NCBI GenBank assembly: GCA_032718475.1
Contig: JAUCBJ010001840.1
Span: 38,302-102,301 of the forward strand
From: Nemertoderma westbladi
Taxonomy: Eukaryota > Xenacoelomorpha > Nemertodermatida > Nemertodermatidae
Length of the DNA stretch: 64,000 nucleotides
Direction of reading: 5' to 3'
Positions 1-10,554 of this stretch are shown one piece after another. The notes under the pieces are model-generated. The model ran no database searches. It was not told the DNA's origin and saw only the letters and a program-made list of their open reading frames with translations. The number at the start of each line of letters is the position of its first letter. The first letter of the stretch is position 1. Position numbers and translations under genes: made by a program.

Positions 1-290
1 TTTTGACCCCATAGAGACGCCATAGATAGGGGTCTGTTTGTGTGCAGATGTTCGGTAGGTCATTCGATTCTACTAAGAATAACAATGTTGCTAGAATACT
101 GTCAACGCTGTCAACGTCTTTAGTTTTTGACACTGCATGCCCAACTTTCACTGATTGAGTTCTATCTGATAGATAGCTACGTATCATTTCCCATAGTTTT
201 CCCCGAATTGCTAATTTTCATAATTTTAGTAGCACCGAACTATGAGATATAGAATCAAAAGCCTTTTGAAAGTCTAGATAAATTATTTCT
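1..290 (-). pseudogene. LINE reverse transcriptase fragment
   Basis: The minus strand translates into a recognisable non-LTR reverse transcriptase palm segment: YLDFQKAFDSISH at about 250-282 (the catalytic-Asp box of Jockey/CR1-like elements), followed downstream by SYLSDRTQSVKVG. An in-frame stop separates the two parts. No endonuclease and no poly(A) tail is visible, and the fragment runs off the left edge of the window. It is a dead copy. The motif order is clear, but the clade cannot be decided from so little sequence. Confidence 0.6.
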
Positions 291-824
291 ACTGTTGAAT
301 CACATTATTTTCTATAGCGTGATATATTTTATCTAAAACCACAAGCAGTTGAAGAACGGGTGGCTGCTGTTTTTATTGCTGGCTTTTTGTAAACTGAGCG
401 GAAGAATTCGGAAAAAAAGGTCAGCTTGTTCTGCCGGTGTACATGCATGCGGTATACCCATTATAAGTTACAAGAGGTGGTATTGCATTGATGTTACGTA
501 AAGATTTGAAGTATTTATAGAGTTGTTGCATAGAGCGACTACTGGCTAGTTTTCATTCATGTTGAGCCTGGTCAGTTTCTAGATCCGTATTTATTTCGTG
601 TGGGGCGTGTTCCGGGAATGTACCCGGACCGCAGAAGGAAATCGGGAACTGGAATGTAGTTTTTAACACTCGGTCCTTTTATTCCAAACAAACGTAAACA
701 CATTTCCTGATAACCGGTATGAAATATCAACAAAGCGAGTACCGTAGACAACAGGCTAATGGGTGGTACTGCATGGAAAACACAGTATATTATCATAAGA
801 CAGGTACAGTATGACAACTAGGGT
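291..824. other. No recognised feature
   Basis: Intergenic sequence between a LINE fragment and a foldback arm. I see no coding similarity, tandem repeat or RNA gene here. It may include further decayed LINE sequence. Confidence 0.4.
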
Positions 825-1600
825 GGTGCGTTTTTACTTTTTTTCGATTTCGTTGTTCTACCGGTGTGCAAAAGTTGCCAAATGGTAAAAAATTAAGGCA
901 AAAAAAATTTCTCTAAATTTCATCTATATCTTGACGGATTGAAATTTTGAGCCTTCGCGATGCACCACAATTAAAATTATAACAATATAACACATTAATG
1001 AAAGATTAATGACTCAAGAAAGAACTTCCAGCATGCATCAAATGTCATCAAATGGGTCCAAACTTAGTTAGATACCAAAATTATAATTTTTGGATCAAGG
1101 GAACTAGTGCTACATTTGGCGCAAGTGGTGATAATTCTTAATTTTCGCGATAGCCAACGTTGAGTTCTCCTACTGCATTAATATTATGCTCATTAGAACC
1201 GCAATGTCCGATTTAGTGGAGGTAGACAACTTCAAAACAAACGAAGAGCGAATAGTTCTTGAGATATTGCAGAAAATGTGAAGTCCGGCACAAGTCTACT
1301 TTACCACCTTGGTGCGATATTGACAAATCCTTTGTAAAAATTTAATTTTGAATTATCTCAAGGAATCAATAATAGACACATCACAGAAATGATCGATGTA
1401 TTGGGTGTCGACACCTTTAAAATAAGAGTAGAGTCATTAGTTCTTAAGTTATTTCACAAAATGTCAAGACTATATCCACCAATTAATACTTGATATTGAG
1501 TTGACCCATTCCACAAAATTTGTACAAAAACTATAGTGAATTAATCAGTACTCTTTAATTTTGAAGGTGTCTGTGTACACAATTATACTGTGTTATACTG
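825..1600 (+). mobile_element. Foldback/MITE-like element, one arm (copy 1)
   Basis: This begins GGGTGGTGCGTTTTTAC. Its first about 450 bp match, as reverse complement, the segment running inward from about 60375 at the other side of the window, for example the poly(A)/TTGCC block near 880 against that near 60300. Its inner part (about 1281-1575) matches about 59464-59760 in direct orientation. The second copy therefore shows that the full element is a long palindrome with an outer terminus [G]GGNGGTGCGTTTTT. Copy 1 keeps a single arm of about 750 bp. No transposase is visible. Confidence 0.6.
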
Positions 1601-2011
1601 TAAGCACTACAACTGATACTGCATGTAGGTAAAACACACTCCCTGCTCGGCCTTGGCCGAAAATTTACACAAAGGCATGGATATTGATCCATGAAATAAG
1701 TTCTAGAATAATGTTATATCATGTGAAAGACGGTGAGCACAATAGTTCAAAACATTCCATAAAATGGTATATAACCTAAATTATCCTAACAATATACAAA
1801 CACTTGTACAAATAATGCATATAAAGATAATGTATGATTCCTAAAACATTTCTTAATTAAAAGATCCCATGAGTTATGATTACTTCAATCCCTATCTTAA
1901 CCCTATCTAACCTATGACGATTAAACTATTATACTAAGTCAATTCCAAGTACTGTTCAAATAGATGAGTTTCAAGTTACTTAGTTATATTATTTATGGTG
2001 CCACAGCAGAA
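1601..2011. other. Gap between foldback arm and BEL-1
   Basis: AT-rich sequence without recognisable genes. It could contain a remnant of the 3' LTR of the following minus-strand BEL/Pao element, but no second LTR copy exists in the window to prove this. Confidence 0.3.
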
Positions 2012-3409
2012 CTAGCTCAGAGATTGGCTGGGGAAATATGGCTTGGGAGTCTTGTCCTTTCCAAGTCGGACCAGACGAATGGTTACTGAGCCCACTATGT
2101 TATCTCCACTGATCTTTACTGCGTTGACAATGCCTGTGGGCCAATTATTATGATGCAGGTTTTTCTCTCTTATAAGGACGAGGTCTCCAACTTCTAATGA
2201 GGTCTTTGGGTTCTTCCACTTACGCCGTGCCTGTAACGTTAACATATAATTATCTTTCCATCGAAACCAGAATTGATCCGCGAGATATTGCACTCATCGC
2301 CATCTACGTGACCCATATATGAGGATGTCAGACTTATGAAAGCTATCCATTTGTGGTGGTGGGTGTCCATCTTCCTTTAAGGTCAAGATCATGGATGGGT
2401 TAAGAGGTTGGGGATCAACAGGGTTTGTTGATACATCCCAGAGTGGTGTTGAATTGATAATTGCAGATGCTTCAACCAAGGCTGTATGTAACTTATCCCT
2501 AGCCAGCCTCTGGGGTCCCATGAGCATCAGAGTCAATCTAAAATCCTCCTTATGGATCCTATCTTCCTTTCCCAGCTGCCTCCAAAATGAGAAGCATGGG
2601 GAGGATTAAATTCCCACTTTACACCTCGATCTTTCAAATCATGTTCTATCGCTTCAAAATCGTTTTTTGCTTCATCCCATGTGCCTCTATAAAGTTTGAA
2701 CTTCTATCATTATGCAGGGTTCTGCATAAACCACGTATTCCTATAAATCGCCGAAGGGCATTCCTGAAGCTAGGTGTGTCCAACGAGAGCAATAATTCGA
2801 TATGCACTGCCCTACATACGAGGCAAGTTAGAAGGAGTGCCCATGTTTTCTGATTGCCTGTATTTTGTCATGTTGTTCTTCCCTCTGAAATCGTCCAGGG
2901 TCCAAATACATCAAGTCCGGTATTTGTGAATGGTGGGACTTGCTCAAGCCTATCTTTGGGCAGATCAGCCATTTGGTGGGATCCAAGTTCACCTCTCATC
3001 ATTTGGCAGAGGATACAGTTCTTAATGTAATCCTTGATGAGTGTTTGTCCCTTCAAGAGATGAAACCATGCACTACGGATGGCTCCATGAGTAAAACTTC
3101 TGCTAGGGGCTGTTTCTCTGGTATCAGACGGGGGTGTTGAGCATCAAAAGGGATATCTGCCCTTCTAATTCGACCACCAACCAGAGGTGTACCATTTGCG
3201 TTCAAGAAAGGTGCCAACTCTGCGATTGGATGTGATTCTGGAATGTGCCTTCCAGCTCTAAGCTCTCGCAGGATGTCAGGATAGCAATCCTTCTGAGCAT
3301 CCTGTACTAAAAATTCCTCTGCATCAGAGATAAATATAGGTGAGTTCATACATGTTGAACTGATAGTTTTAGATGGGTCCTTTTTGATTCGGATTCTCCT
3401 GAGGAGCAT
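2012..3409 (-). pseudogene. BEL-1 integrase (broken)
   Basis: At least four reading frames together give a BEL/Pao integrase. The zinc-binding part (3409-2868) has CILCQMMRGELG. A core part around 2853-2640 in another frame reads LVCRAVHIELL and the HNDRSSNF box. Then comes the conserved segment EASAIINSTPLWDVS (2536-2294), and the C-terminal domain FRWKDNYMLTLQARRKW with VGDLVLIREKN (2293-2012), typical of DUF5641. Stops and frameshifts separate all of them, so no functional integrase is possible. The family assignment is secure. Confidence 0.8.
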
Positions 3410-3420
3410 TCTACAAAACT

Positions 3421-4038
3421 TTAGGACCAGTTGTACAGCGGAAACGATTCTGGTCCACTACCCATTTTCTTGTAGATATGATAGAATACACATGTAGCCC
3501 TATGGCTTTGAAACTTACAAGTCATCAGGGCAGTTTTACCTCGATCTATGACAACTTCAGGTAGATCTTTCAAATCCAAAACACTATTCTCTGAACCAGT
3601 TTTGACCAAATGTATGGGAGAGTATTCTGCTCTAAGAAAATCACGGCCTTGGAGCCACTTAGAAGAACTCAAAGGAATAGGATCAGCTGGTCTTGATGCA
3701 ATATCTGCCGGGTTCAAACTAGATGGTATATAATTCCACTGAATTGGCATTCTAATCTGACAAATTATGTGGATTCGCCGTGAGATATATCTGCTAAAAC
3801 GAGCCTTTGAATTTGTTACATAGCCTAATATTACCATACTATCAGAGTAGTAGTAGATATTATGTGGTTTTTGATGTAGAGCATAATCAACTTCTCTACT
3901 GGCCACTGTAGCTTCTAGTGCAGCGCTAAGTTCCAACCTAGGTATGGATGTCCCACTATGTGGTGTTACCTTTGAGTTACCAGTCACAAAACCCACATAT
4001 ACTTCTCCACTTTTGTTGACTGATTTCATATAAATCAC
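3421..4038 (-). pseudogene. BEL-1 RNase H-like region
   Basis: An open stretch of about 205 codons carries the BEL/Pao RNase H signature: GTSIPRLELSAALEATVASR, then YYYSDSMVILGYV, then WNYIPSSLNPADIASR. In intact elements these degrade RNA of the RNA/DNA hybrid. It lies between the RT fragment and the integrase remnants in the expected order. The 5' part of the domain, including the first Asp box, falls in a different frame upstream. Confidence 0.8.
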
Positions 4039-4063
4039 GTATCCAATACCTTTATCGGAGGCA

Positions 4064-4857
4064 TCATAAAAAACATAAAGATCTTGCTATGTACAGACTC
4101 CAAAATATAGTGGACGGAATAGGGAGTTGATCCAGTGCCACTAAAGATAGTAGCCAGTCATCCCACTCCTTCCGGAAACGCATGGGAAGTTCCTTATCCC
4201 ATCCACAACTCTCTAGCTCTTCACACGAATCTGCTTTCCTTGGTAAGATAGAACGTTGTATTATCCGTCCAGCTAGGACAACAGGACTTGCTACACCTAT
4301 TGGATTAAATATTGAATTTATAGTTGAGAGTACCCCTCTCCTAGTAAGAGGTTTTTGTGGGATCTCAATTTTGAGAATAAAGCAGTCCAATCTTGTATCC
4401 AATGTAACCCCAAGTGTCCGTTGTAGATTGGACTCACTTATCTCAACACTCGTGGGATCACTTCCACATTCTGAAGGTGGAAATGCTGTTAACACATCCA
4501 CATGGCTTGATGCAATCTTATGTAGTCGGATATGGAATTGTGAAAGAGTTTGGATAGATCCTTGTAAGACTGATACTGCACCTTGGATACTAGTGGTTTC
4601 GTTGCATCATTTCCATCAAACCAATAAAACCGTAAGAAATCGCGGTGGTCTGGATCCACATGGAAACAATAGAACATTGCTTCCACATCTGCCTTGAATC
4701 CCACAGCTCCTTCTCGAAATCTTATCAATACATCTCTCAGAGGATTATTCTCATTGGGACCTTGTATCAGTTGCTCATTAAGACTAGTTCCATAATACTT
4801 TGTGGAACTATCAATATCAATAGAAAGGAAGAGGGACTTGGATCCAGCCATCACCAT
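4064..4857 (-). pseudogene. BEL-1 reverse transcriptase, palm partly deleted
   Basis: Two frames overlap by 13 nt. The first (4857-4489) holds LIRFREGAVGFKADVEAMF, the first catalytic-Asp box, then FLRFYWFDG. The second (4501-4064) holds CFILKIEIPQKPLTRRGVLS and the PIGVASPVVLAGR segment downstream of the palm. The YxDD box that should lie between them is absent: the frame passes from LSKLFHNSISDYI directly to HVDVLTAFPP, which implies an internal deletion. A deletion of the catalytic Asp pair makes this copy inactive. Confidence 0.8.
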
Positions 4858-4865
4858 TTATCTTA

Positions 4866-5470
4866 ATATTTGGTATTATCCTTTTCTCAAATAGAAGATC
4901 ATCCTGTGAGTGATTTCCCAGTTAATTCATCATCAGGGAGGTTTAAGAAAGGTTGTTTTTAATCATGCTCACTGACTCAGGAAGAGAATGGTAACTACAC
5001 TTGCTAAAGGTTGGCACACTCTCCAGGTGGTTATCTGAACATATATGCAGTGTGGTAGATGTGGATGATTTGCGGGTAGAATGGGGACATGTTTGGCCAG
5101 CAATTTCCCACCCTAAAGGTGTCTTATGAAGAATTGGTGGTATACTACCATAGGTTTTTGTGGGAAGTAATTCACTACAATCACGACCAAGGAGAATGAG
5201 TGTTTCAGCTAAATCATCTCTTACTGGAAACCTATTTGCAGAGTTTTGGATATGTGGGAGACTTTTTATTATTTCAGGAGTAGCAATATCATTTCTTGCT
5301 TCAGGAATCCCCGCATTTGTATACAGTGGTGGAAGATAGAAGCTCCTAGATTCGGTAACCCCTTTAATTTCTACATACCTGAAACCTGGAACTGTGACTG
5401 TGTTAAAGTTGAAATCGTGTAATCATATGTTGGAGCTTTGATACCTAAGAATTCGGTAACTTTGGATCTA
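4866..5470 (-). pseudogene. BEL-1 protease/linker remnant
   Basis: The minus strand around 5340-4960 can be read as a BEL/Pao protease-to-RT linker: ETLILLGRDCSELLPTK is followed by HKTPLGWEIAGQTCP, matching the L-x-G-R/L-D-x-x and T-x-L-G-W-x-x-x-G motifs of DUF1758/Peptidase_A17 proteins. The protease active-site Asp box itself is not recognisable. Stops interrupt the frame. Confidence 0.6.
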
Positions 5471-5728
5471 TGTAAGACGAGTTAGATTGTTTGTATATAC
5501 TCTCAATTTCGTGTCTGAATGGTCTGGAGCTTTGAGATCCACCAAAAAGATTTTGCTGAAACTCTGATTTTCGATTCCACATTGCGCAATACAGTGAGTT
5601 TGTTTGTCATTTGTCTTATTAACATTTGGTGGTCTTGGCTGTTTGTTCTGAGCCTGAGATATGTGTATGTGTATAAAATGTGCATAAATGTGTATGACTG
5701 ACACATGGTCTGACTTTTTACAGATTGA

Positions 5729-5947
5729 TCAGAATGTTTCTTCTCTGCATCTACTCTTGAAATGTTCACCGAGACATTTGTAACAAAGACGGTTTTGACG
5801 AATAAACTGTTGTTTCTCTTCTATCTTTAGGGTGCCAAAGTCATGACATTCTTGGAGTGGATGACCTCTTCGATTGTGGAATATACACATAGGTTTTTCT
5901 GTTTCCTTCTGTTTTCTGTTCTGTTTTCCTTTTCGGAGTCTTATCAA
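5729..5947 (-). pseudogene. BEL-1 gag zinc-knuckle fragment
   Basis: The 72-codon minus-strand frame shows CIFHNRRGHPLQEC and, 25 residues on, CYKCLGEHFKSRC. These are the paired knuckles found between the gag DUF1759 domain and protease in BEL/Pao proteins. The upstream gag is missing, because the 73-bp minisatellite starts about 60 bp beyond it. Confidence 0.75.
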
Positions 5948-6005
5948 TCTCAGTTTTTAAAGTTGTATAGCTGGCTCCTTGAGCGTAGCCAGTCGCCTAC
6001 ATAGG

Positions 6006-8527
6006 TAGTGAGTAAGAGAAGGACCGAGCGCCAAAGGATACTAGGTTGTAACGGGGTATTCTTATTAAAAACGACAGGTGCTGAGTAAGAGAAGGAGCGA
6101 ACGCCAACTGATACTAGGTTGTAATGGGGTATTTCTATTAAAAACGACAGGTGCTGCTTATGAGAAGGAGCGAGCGCCAAAGAATACTAGGTTGTAACGG
6201 GGTATTTCTATTAAAAACAACAGGTGCTGAGTATGAGAAGGAGCTAGTGCCAAAGGGTACTAGGTTATAACAGGGTATTTCTATTAAAAACGACAGGTGC
6301 TGAGTAAGAGAAGGAGCGAGCACCAAAGGATACTAGGTTAAAAACGACAGTTGCTGAGTAAGAGGATGAGTGAGCGCCAAAGTATACTAGATTGTAACAG
6401 GGTATTTCTAATAAAAACGACAGGTGCTGAGTACGAGAAGGAGCAAGCACCAAAGGATACTAGGTTAAAAACGACAGTTGCTGAGTAAGAGGAGGAGTGA
6501 GCGCCAAAGGATACTAGGTTGTAACAGGGTATTTCTAATAAAAACGACAGGTGCTGAATACGAGAAGGAGTGAGTGCCAAAGGGTTACTAGGTTGTAACA
6601 GGGTATTTCTATTAAAAACGACAGGTGCTGAGTAAGAGAAGGAGCGAGCACCAAAGGATACTAGGTTAAAAACGACAGTTGCTGAGTAAGAGGAGGAGTG
6701 AGCGCCAAAGGATACTAGGTTGTAATTGTAATGGGGTATTTTTATTAAAAACGACAGGTGCTGAGTAAGAGAAGGAGCGAGCGCCAACTGATACTAGGTT
6801 GTAACGGGGTATTTCTATTAAAAACGACAGGTGCTGCTTATGAGAAGGAGCGAGCGCCAAAGAATACTAGGTTGTAACGGGGTATTTCTATTAAAAACAA
6901 CAGGTGCTGAGTACGAGAAGGTGCGAGCGCCAAAGGGTACTAGGTTATAACAGGGTATTTCTATTAAAAACGACAGGTGCTGAGTAAGAGAAGGAGCGAG
7001 CACCAAAGGATACTAGGTTAAAAACGACAGTTGCTGAGTAAGAGGAGGAGTGAGCGCCAAAGGATACTAGGTTGTAACGGGGTATTTCTAATAAAAACGA
7101 CAGGTGCTGAGTAAGAGAAGGAGCGAGCACCAAAGGATACTAGGTTAAAAACGACAGTTGCTGAGTAAGAGGAGGAGTGAGCGCCAAAGGATACTAGGTT
7201 GTAACGGGGTATTTTTATTAAAAACGATGGGTGCTGAGTAAGAGGAGGAGTGAGCGCCAAAGGATACTAGGTTGTAACGGGGTATTTCTAATAAAAACGA
7301 CAGGTGCTGAATACGAGAAGGAGTGAGTGCCAAAGGGTTACTAGGTTGTAACAGGGTATTTCTATTAAAAACGACAGGTGCTGAGTAAGTGAAGGAGCGA
7401 GCACCAAAGGATACTAGGTTAAAAACGACAGTTGCTGAGTAAGAGGAGGAGTGAGCGCCAAAGGATACTAGGTTGTAACGGGGTATTTCTAATAAAAACG
7501 ACAGGTGCTGAGTACGAGAAGGAGCGAGCACCAAAGGATACTAGGTTGTAATGGGGTATTTTTATTAAAAACGATAGGTGCTGAGTAACAGAAGGAGCGA
7601 GTGCCAAAGGATACAAGGTTGTAACGGGGTATTTCTATTAAAAACAACAGGTGCTGAGTACGAGAAGGGTACTAGGTTATAACAGGGTATTTCTATTAAA
7701 AACGACAGGTGCTGAGTAAGAGAAAGAGCGAGCACCAAAGGATACTAGGTTAAAAACGACAGTTGCTGAGTAAGAGGAGGAGTGAGCGCCAAAGGATACT
7801 AGGTTGTAACAGGGTATTTCTAATAAAAACGACAGGTGCTGAGTACGAGAAGGAGCGAGCACCAAAGGATACTATGTTAAAAACGACAGTTGCTGAGTAA
7901 GAGGATGAGTGAGCGCCAAAGGATACTAGATTGTAACAGGGTATTTCTAATAAAAACGACAGGTGCTGAGTTAAAAACGACAGTTGCTGAGTAAGAGGAG
8001 TGAGCGCCAAAGGATACTAGGTTGTAACGGGGTATTTTTATTAAAAACGATAGGTGCTGAGTAACAGAAGGAGCGAGTGCCAAAGGATACAAGGTTGTAA
8101 CGGGGTATTTCTATTAAAAACAACAGGTGCTGAGTACGAGAAGGAGCGAGCACCAAAGGATACTAGGTTAAAAACGACAGTTGCTGAGTAAGAGGAGGAG
8201 TGAGCGCCAAAGGATACTAGGTTGTAACAGGGTATTTCTAATAAAAACGACAGGTGCTGAGTACGAGAAGGAGCGAGCACCAAAGGATACTATGTTAAAA
8301 ACGACAGTTGCTGAGTAAGAGGATGAGTGAGCGCCAAAGGATACTAGATTGTAACAGGGTATTTCTAATAAAAACGACAGGTGCTGAGTTAAAAACGACA
8401 GTTGCTGAGTAAGAGGAGTGAGCGCCAAAGGATACTAGGTTGTAACGGGGTATTTCTAATAAAAACGACAGGTGCTGAATACGAGAAGGAGTGAGTGCCA
8501 AAGGGTTACTAGGTTGTAACAGGGTAT
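6006..8527. repeat. 73-bp/54-bp minisatellite, left part
   Basis: Tandem units of the form GAGTAAGAGAAGGAGCGAGC...AGGTTGTAACGGGGTATTTC...AAAACGACAGGTGCT (73 bp) are mixed with a 54-bp variant that lacks the 19 bp around GTAACGGGGTATTTCTATT. 73+54 gives a frequent 127-bp period. A block near 7740-8020 recurs 418 bp later near 8158-8438. There are roughly 35-40 units. The array is cut at 8527 by the BEL-2 LTR and resumes at 20635, so it was once continuous. 73 is not a multiple of 3, and the short minus-strand reading frames it creates are not genes. Confidence 0.95.
7740..8438. repeat. 418-bp tandem duplication inside the left array
   Basis: The unit order around 7740-8020 (including the unusual short junction GGTGCTGAGTTAAAAACGAC) is repeated almost exactly 418 bp further on. 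This marks a local unequal-exchange event within the minisatellite. Confidence 0.7.
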
Positions 8528-9127
8528 CACGTTGGCTAAAAGAATCCTTTGTGAAGATTCTATAGCCGGGAAGGAAATAAGGAGGGCCGGTTGCGGTACT
8601 CCAAGTATTTCTTCCCCTGGGCCACGTGTAAGCCTTGACTGGGCTGATAATTCTAGAGCTACTTTTATAAGGATGTCCAAACCTCCCAAACAGACTCCAG
8701 GCTCTCCCTGCACCTTAATATAAATACCCAAACTGCCAAACCCAATAGAGTTACCTGATTGCCAAAGTTACCTTGCTCGCTTGACCGCGAGTGAAGCCCC
8801 TCCCCACGGCGGAATAGAGTGACGGAAATATAAGTTGTAACCAACGATATAATAGAGAACGGACGACGGACCCGGTGACCTGGTGGATTGTTCTAGGCGC
8901 TGGTGAGTAATGTTGTTTGTTATTGTAGGATTGGGAACAAATCCCATAAGAACTTTATGAATTCTCCCAGTCAGTAGTTAGCAGTACTGCAGTATGCCTA
9001 CATCGGTAGGCTACTCTCTGTGTTGCAGGAGTAGTGCAGTCGTGTCCTGTCACTTCTGCTGTCTGCTATCTGATGGATACCGGAAGTGTCATTTTGTCAT
9101 TTCACAGGCCACCAGGTGACGTCATAC
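8525..9127 (-). repeat. BEL-2 3' LTR
   Basis: About 600 bp identical, apart from about 4 substitutions, to 20034-20636. The unambiguous core is 8528-9125. On the minus strand it starts ATGACGTCACCTGG or up to three bases earlier and ends CCAACGTGAT(A). Canonical TG...CA ends are not obvious. It directly abuts minisatellite on its left side. Confidence 0.93.
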
Positions 9128-10554
9128 CGCTCCCTAAAAAATTTATTTATAAATTATTTATAAACAAAAAGGAAACTGGTGGTACAATATGGTGTATATA
9201 TTTTGAGTTGGAACTCAAATTAATTAACTATCAATAAGGGAATATAAACTAAGAAAGGCATTTAATTTACTTATTGCACCGTTATTACAACAACAACAAA
9301 AATTTCTAAAAATTTACGATTGAGTATGATTAACTCGAAATGAAATACTTAGTACTTGCTGGCTCCCATTTAGGCAAGGTTTCTCTAGGTAATGTTTGCT
9401 GAATATGCTGATCCAGTAAACACTATTGCACTATATGTATAACTTAATATATATTCTTAGAATAATAACATGATTAATATAATGGACTTTCTGAATAAAA
9501 CTATATTACCGGCAAGTAAAGTTATCATATCAAAGAAATTATCAACAAACCAAGTATTAACAATATAAACATTTCAACGCCAAATTAATCAAACTTCTGA
9601 AATTCTAATAGACTCCGTTTTCGGGGACTGACTCCTGAAGGTCATTCACCCGGTGTTTTTCCCGTCTGCAGGCAATTTCCAAGGAAAGGTTGAGATAATT
9701 ATTTGGTTCACCAGTAAGATAGATAACGAGTCACCCATCACGTCACGCAGATCCGATCCGTCTAGGTATATATAGGTCTAGCATCGGTCCAACGAAACAT
9801 CTTTGTCCCAGGACGTCTGTGGTTCCGTAGCCTAGGTAAATAGCCGTTGCCGTGGGGGGGGGGGGGGGGGGGGGGGGTCAAATGGAGTATTCCAAAGTTG
9901 GCGATAAGGCAATTAGTCCCTCACCCACCGTTCGATTCCCCCCAATAATAATAAACCCATAGAGATAGCCTGGGTTTTTCTATATTATTATTATGTTATA
10001 TAGTATCACACTGTTTCATAATCAAAATCAATCCAATCAGGCGATTACCTCTTAAAATGTAAAAGTAATCAAATTGGTGATAACTTAAATTCACCAAACT
10101 GAAACCAAGAGGAAGAATAACTTCAGAGATTAATTATTTTTTAATTAATCAAACAGTTTTAGTTATAATAAATGTTATTTTTATTTTTTAAACACTCCGA
10201 CCCTCCTTCGGTCTAAAATGTATTTTATTAAGTCATTAAATTTTTCTCGAATTACTTTTGAAGGTTGATCATTAATTAAAAATTTTATCGTTAACTATAA
10301 ATTCAACAAATCTCAATAAATTTAAATAAATTTAAATTTATTACCGGAATTATGTTTATATGTCTCTATGGATGTCATATTTTGTTCTAATTCATGCGCT
10401 AGTTTCTTAGATCAGATAAATATGAACATCATACGATCTATTCATACTAAACATACAACGCATTATAATACACACATTCTTTGCTATATTAAATCGGTTA
10501 TCTGTATACAGTTTCAGTTAATAAGTAGAATCATTAAAGTTATTAACACGGCAT
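9128..10554 (-). other. BEL-2 3' non-coding region with polypurine tract
   Basis: About 1.4 kb lies between the integrase stop and the 3' LTR, with no open reading frame worth reporting. Immediately inside the LTR the minus strand reads TTTTTTAGGGAGCGG, a plausible polypurine tract for plus-strand DNA synthesis. A run of 24 G at 9854-9877 (plus strand) lies in the middle. Confidence 0.6.

Larger units (their letters stand above)
2012..5947 (-). mobile_element. BEL-1: decayed BEL/Pao retrotransposon, no LTRs found
   Basis: Read on the minus strand from 5947 down, the order is gag zinc knuckles, protease-linker region, reverse transcriptase, RNase H, integrase zinc domain, integrase core and the DUF5641-type C-terminal domain. 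This is the canonical BEL/Pao order. The frame is broken many times and the RT lacks its YxDD box. Neither LTR can be recognised, and the gag side runs directly into the 73-bp minisatellite. It is an old, dead copy and is clearly less conserved than BEL-2 and BEL-3. Confidence 0.85.

Noticed and set aside
6138-8501. Dozens of overlapping minus-strand reading frames of about 62 codons in the minisatellite
   Set aside because: The 73-bp unit is not a multiple of 3, so the same peptide pattern appears in all frames with periodic stops. There is no start context or conservation. They are by-products of the repeat.
8532-8723. 63-codon plus-strand frame in the BEL-2 LTR, repeated at 19993-20232
   Set aside because: It occurs in both LTR copies only because the LTRs are identical, and is antisense to the element; no known product.
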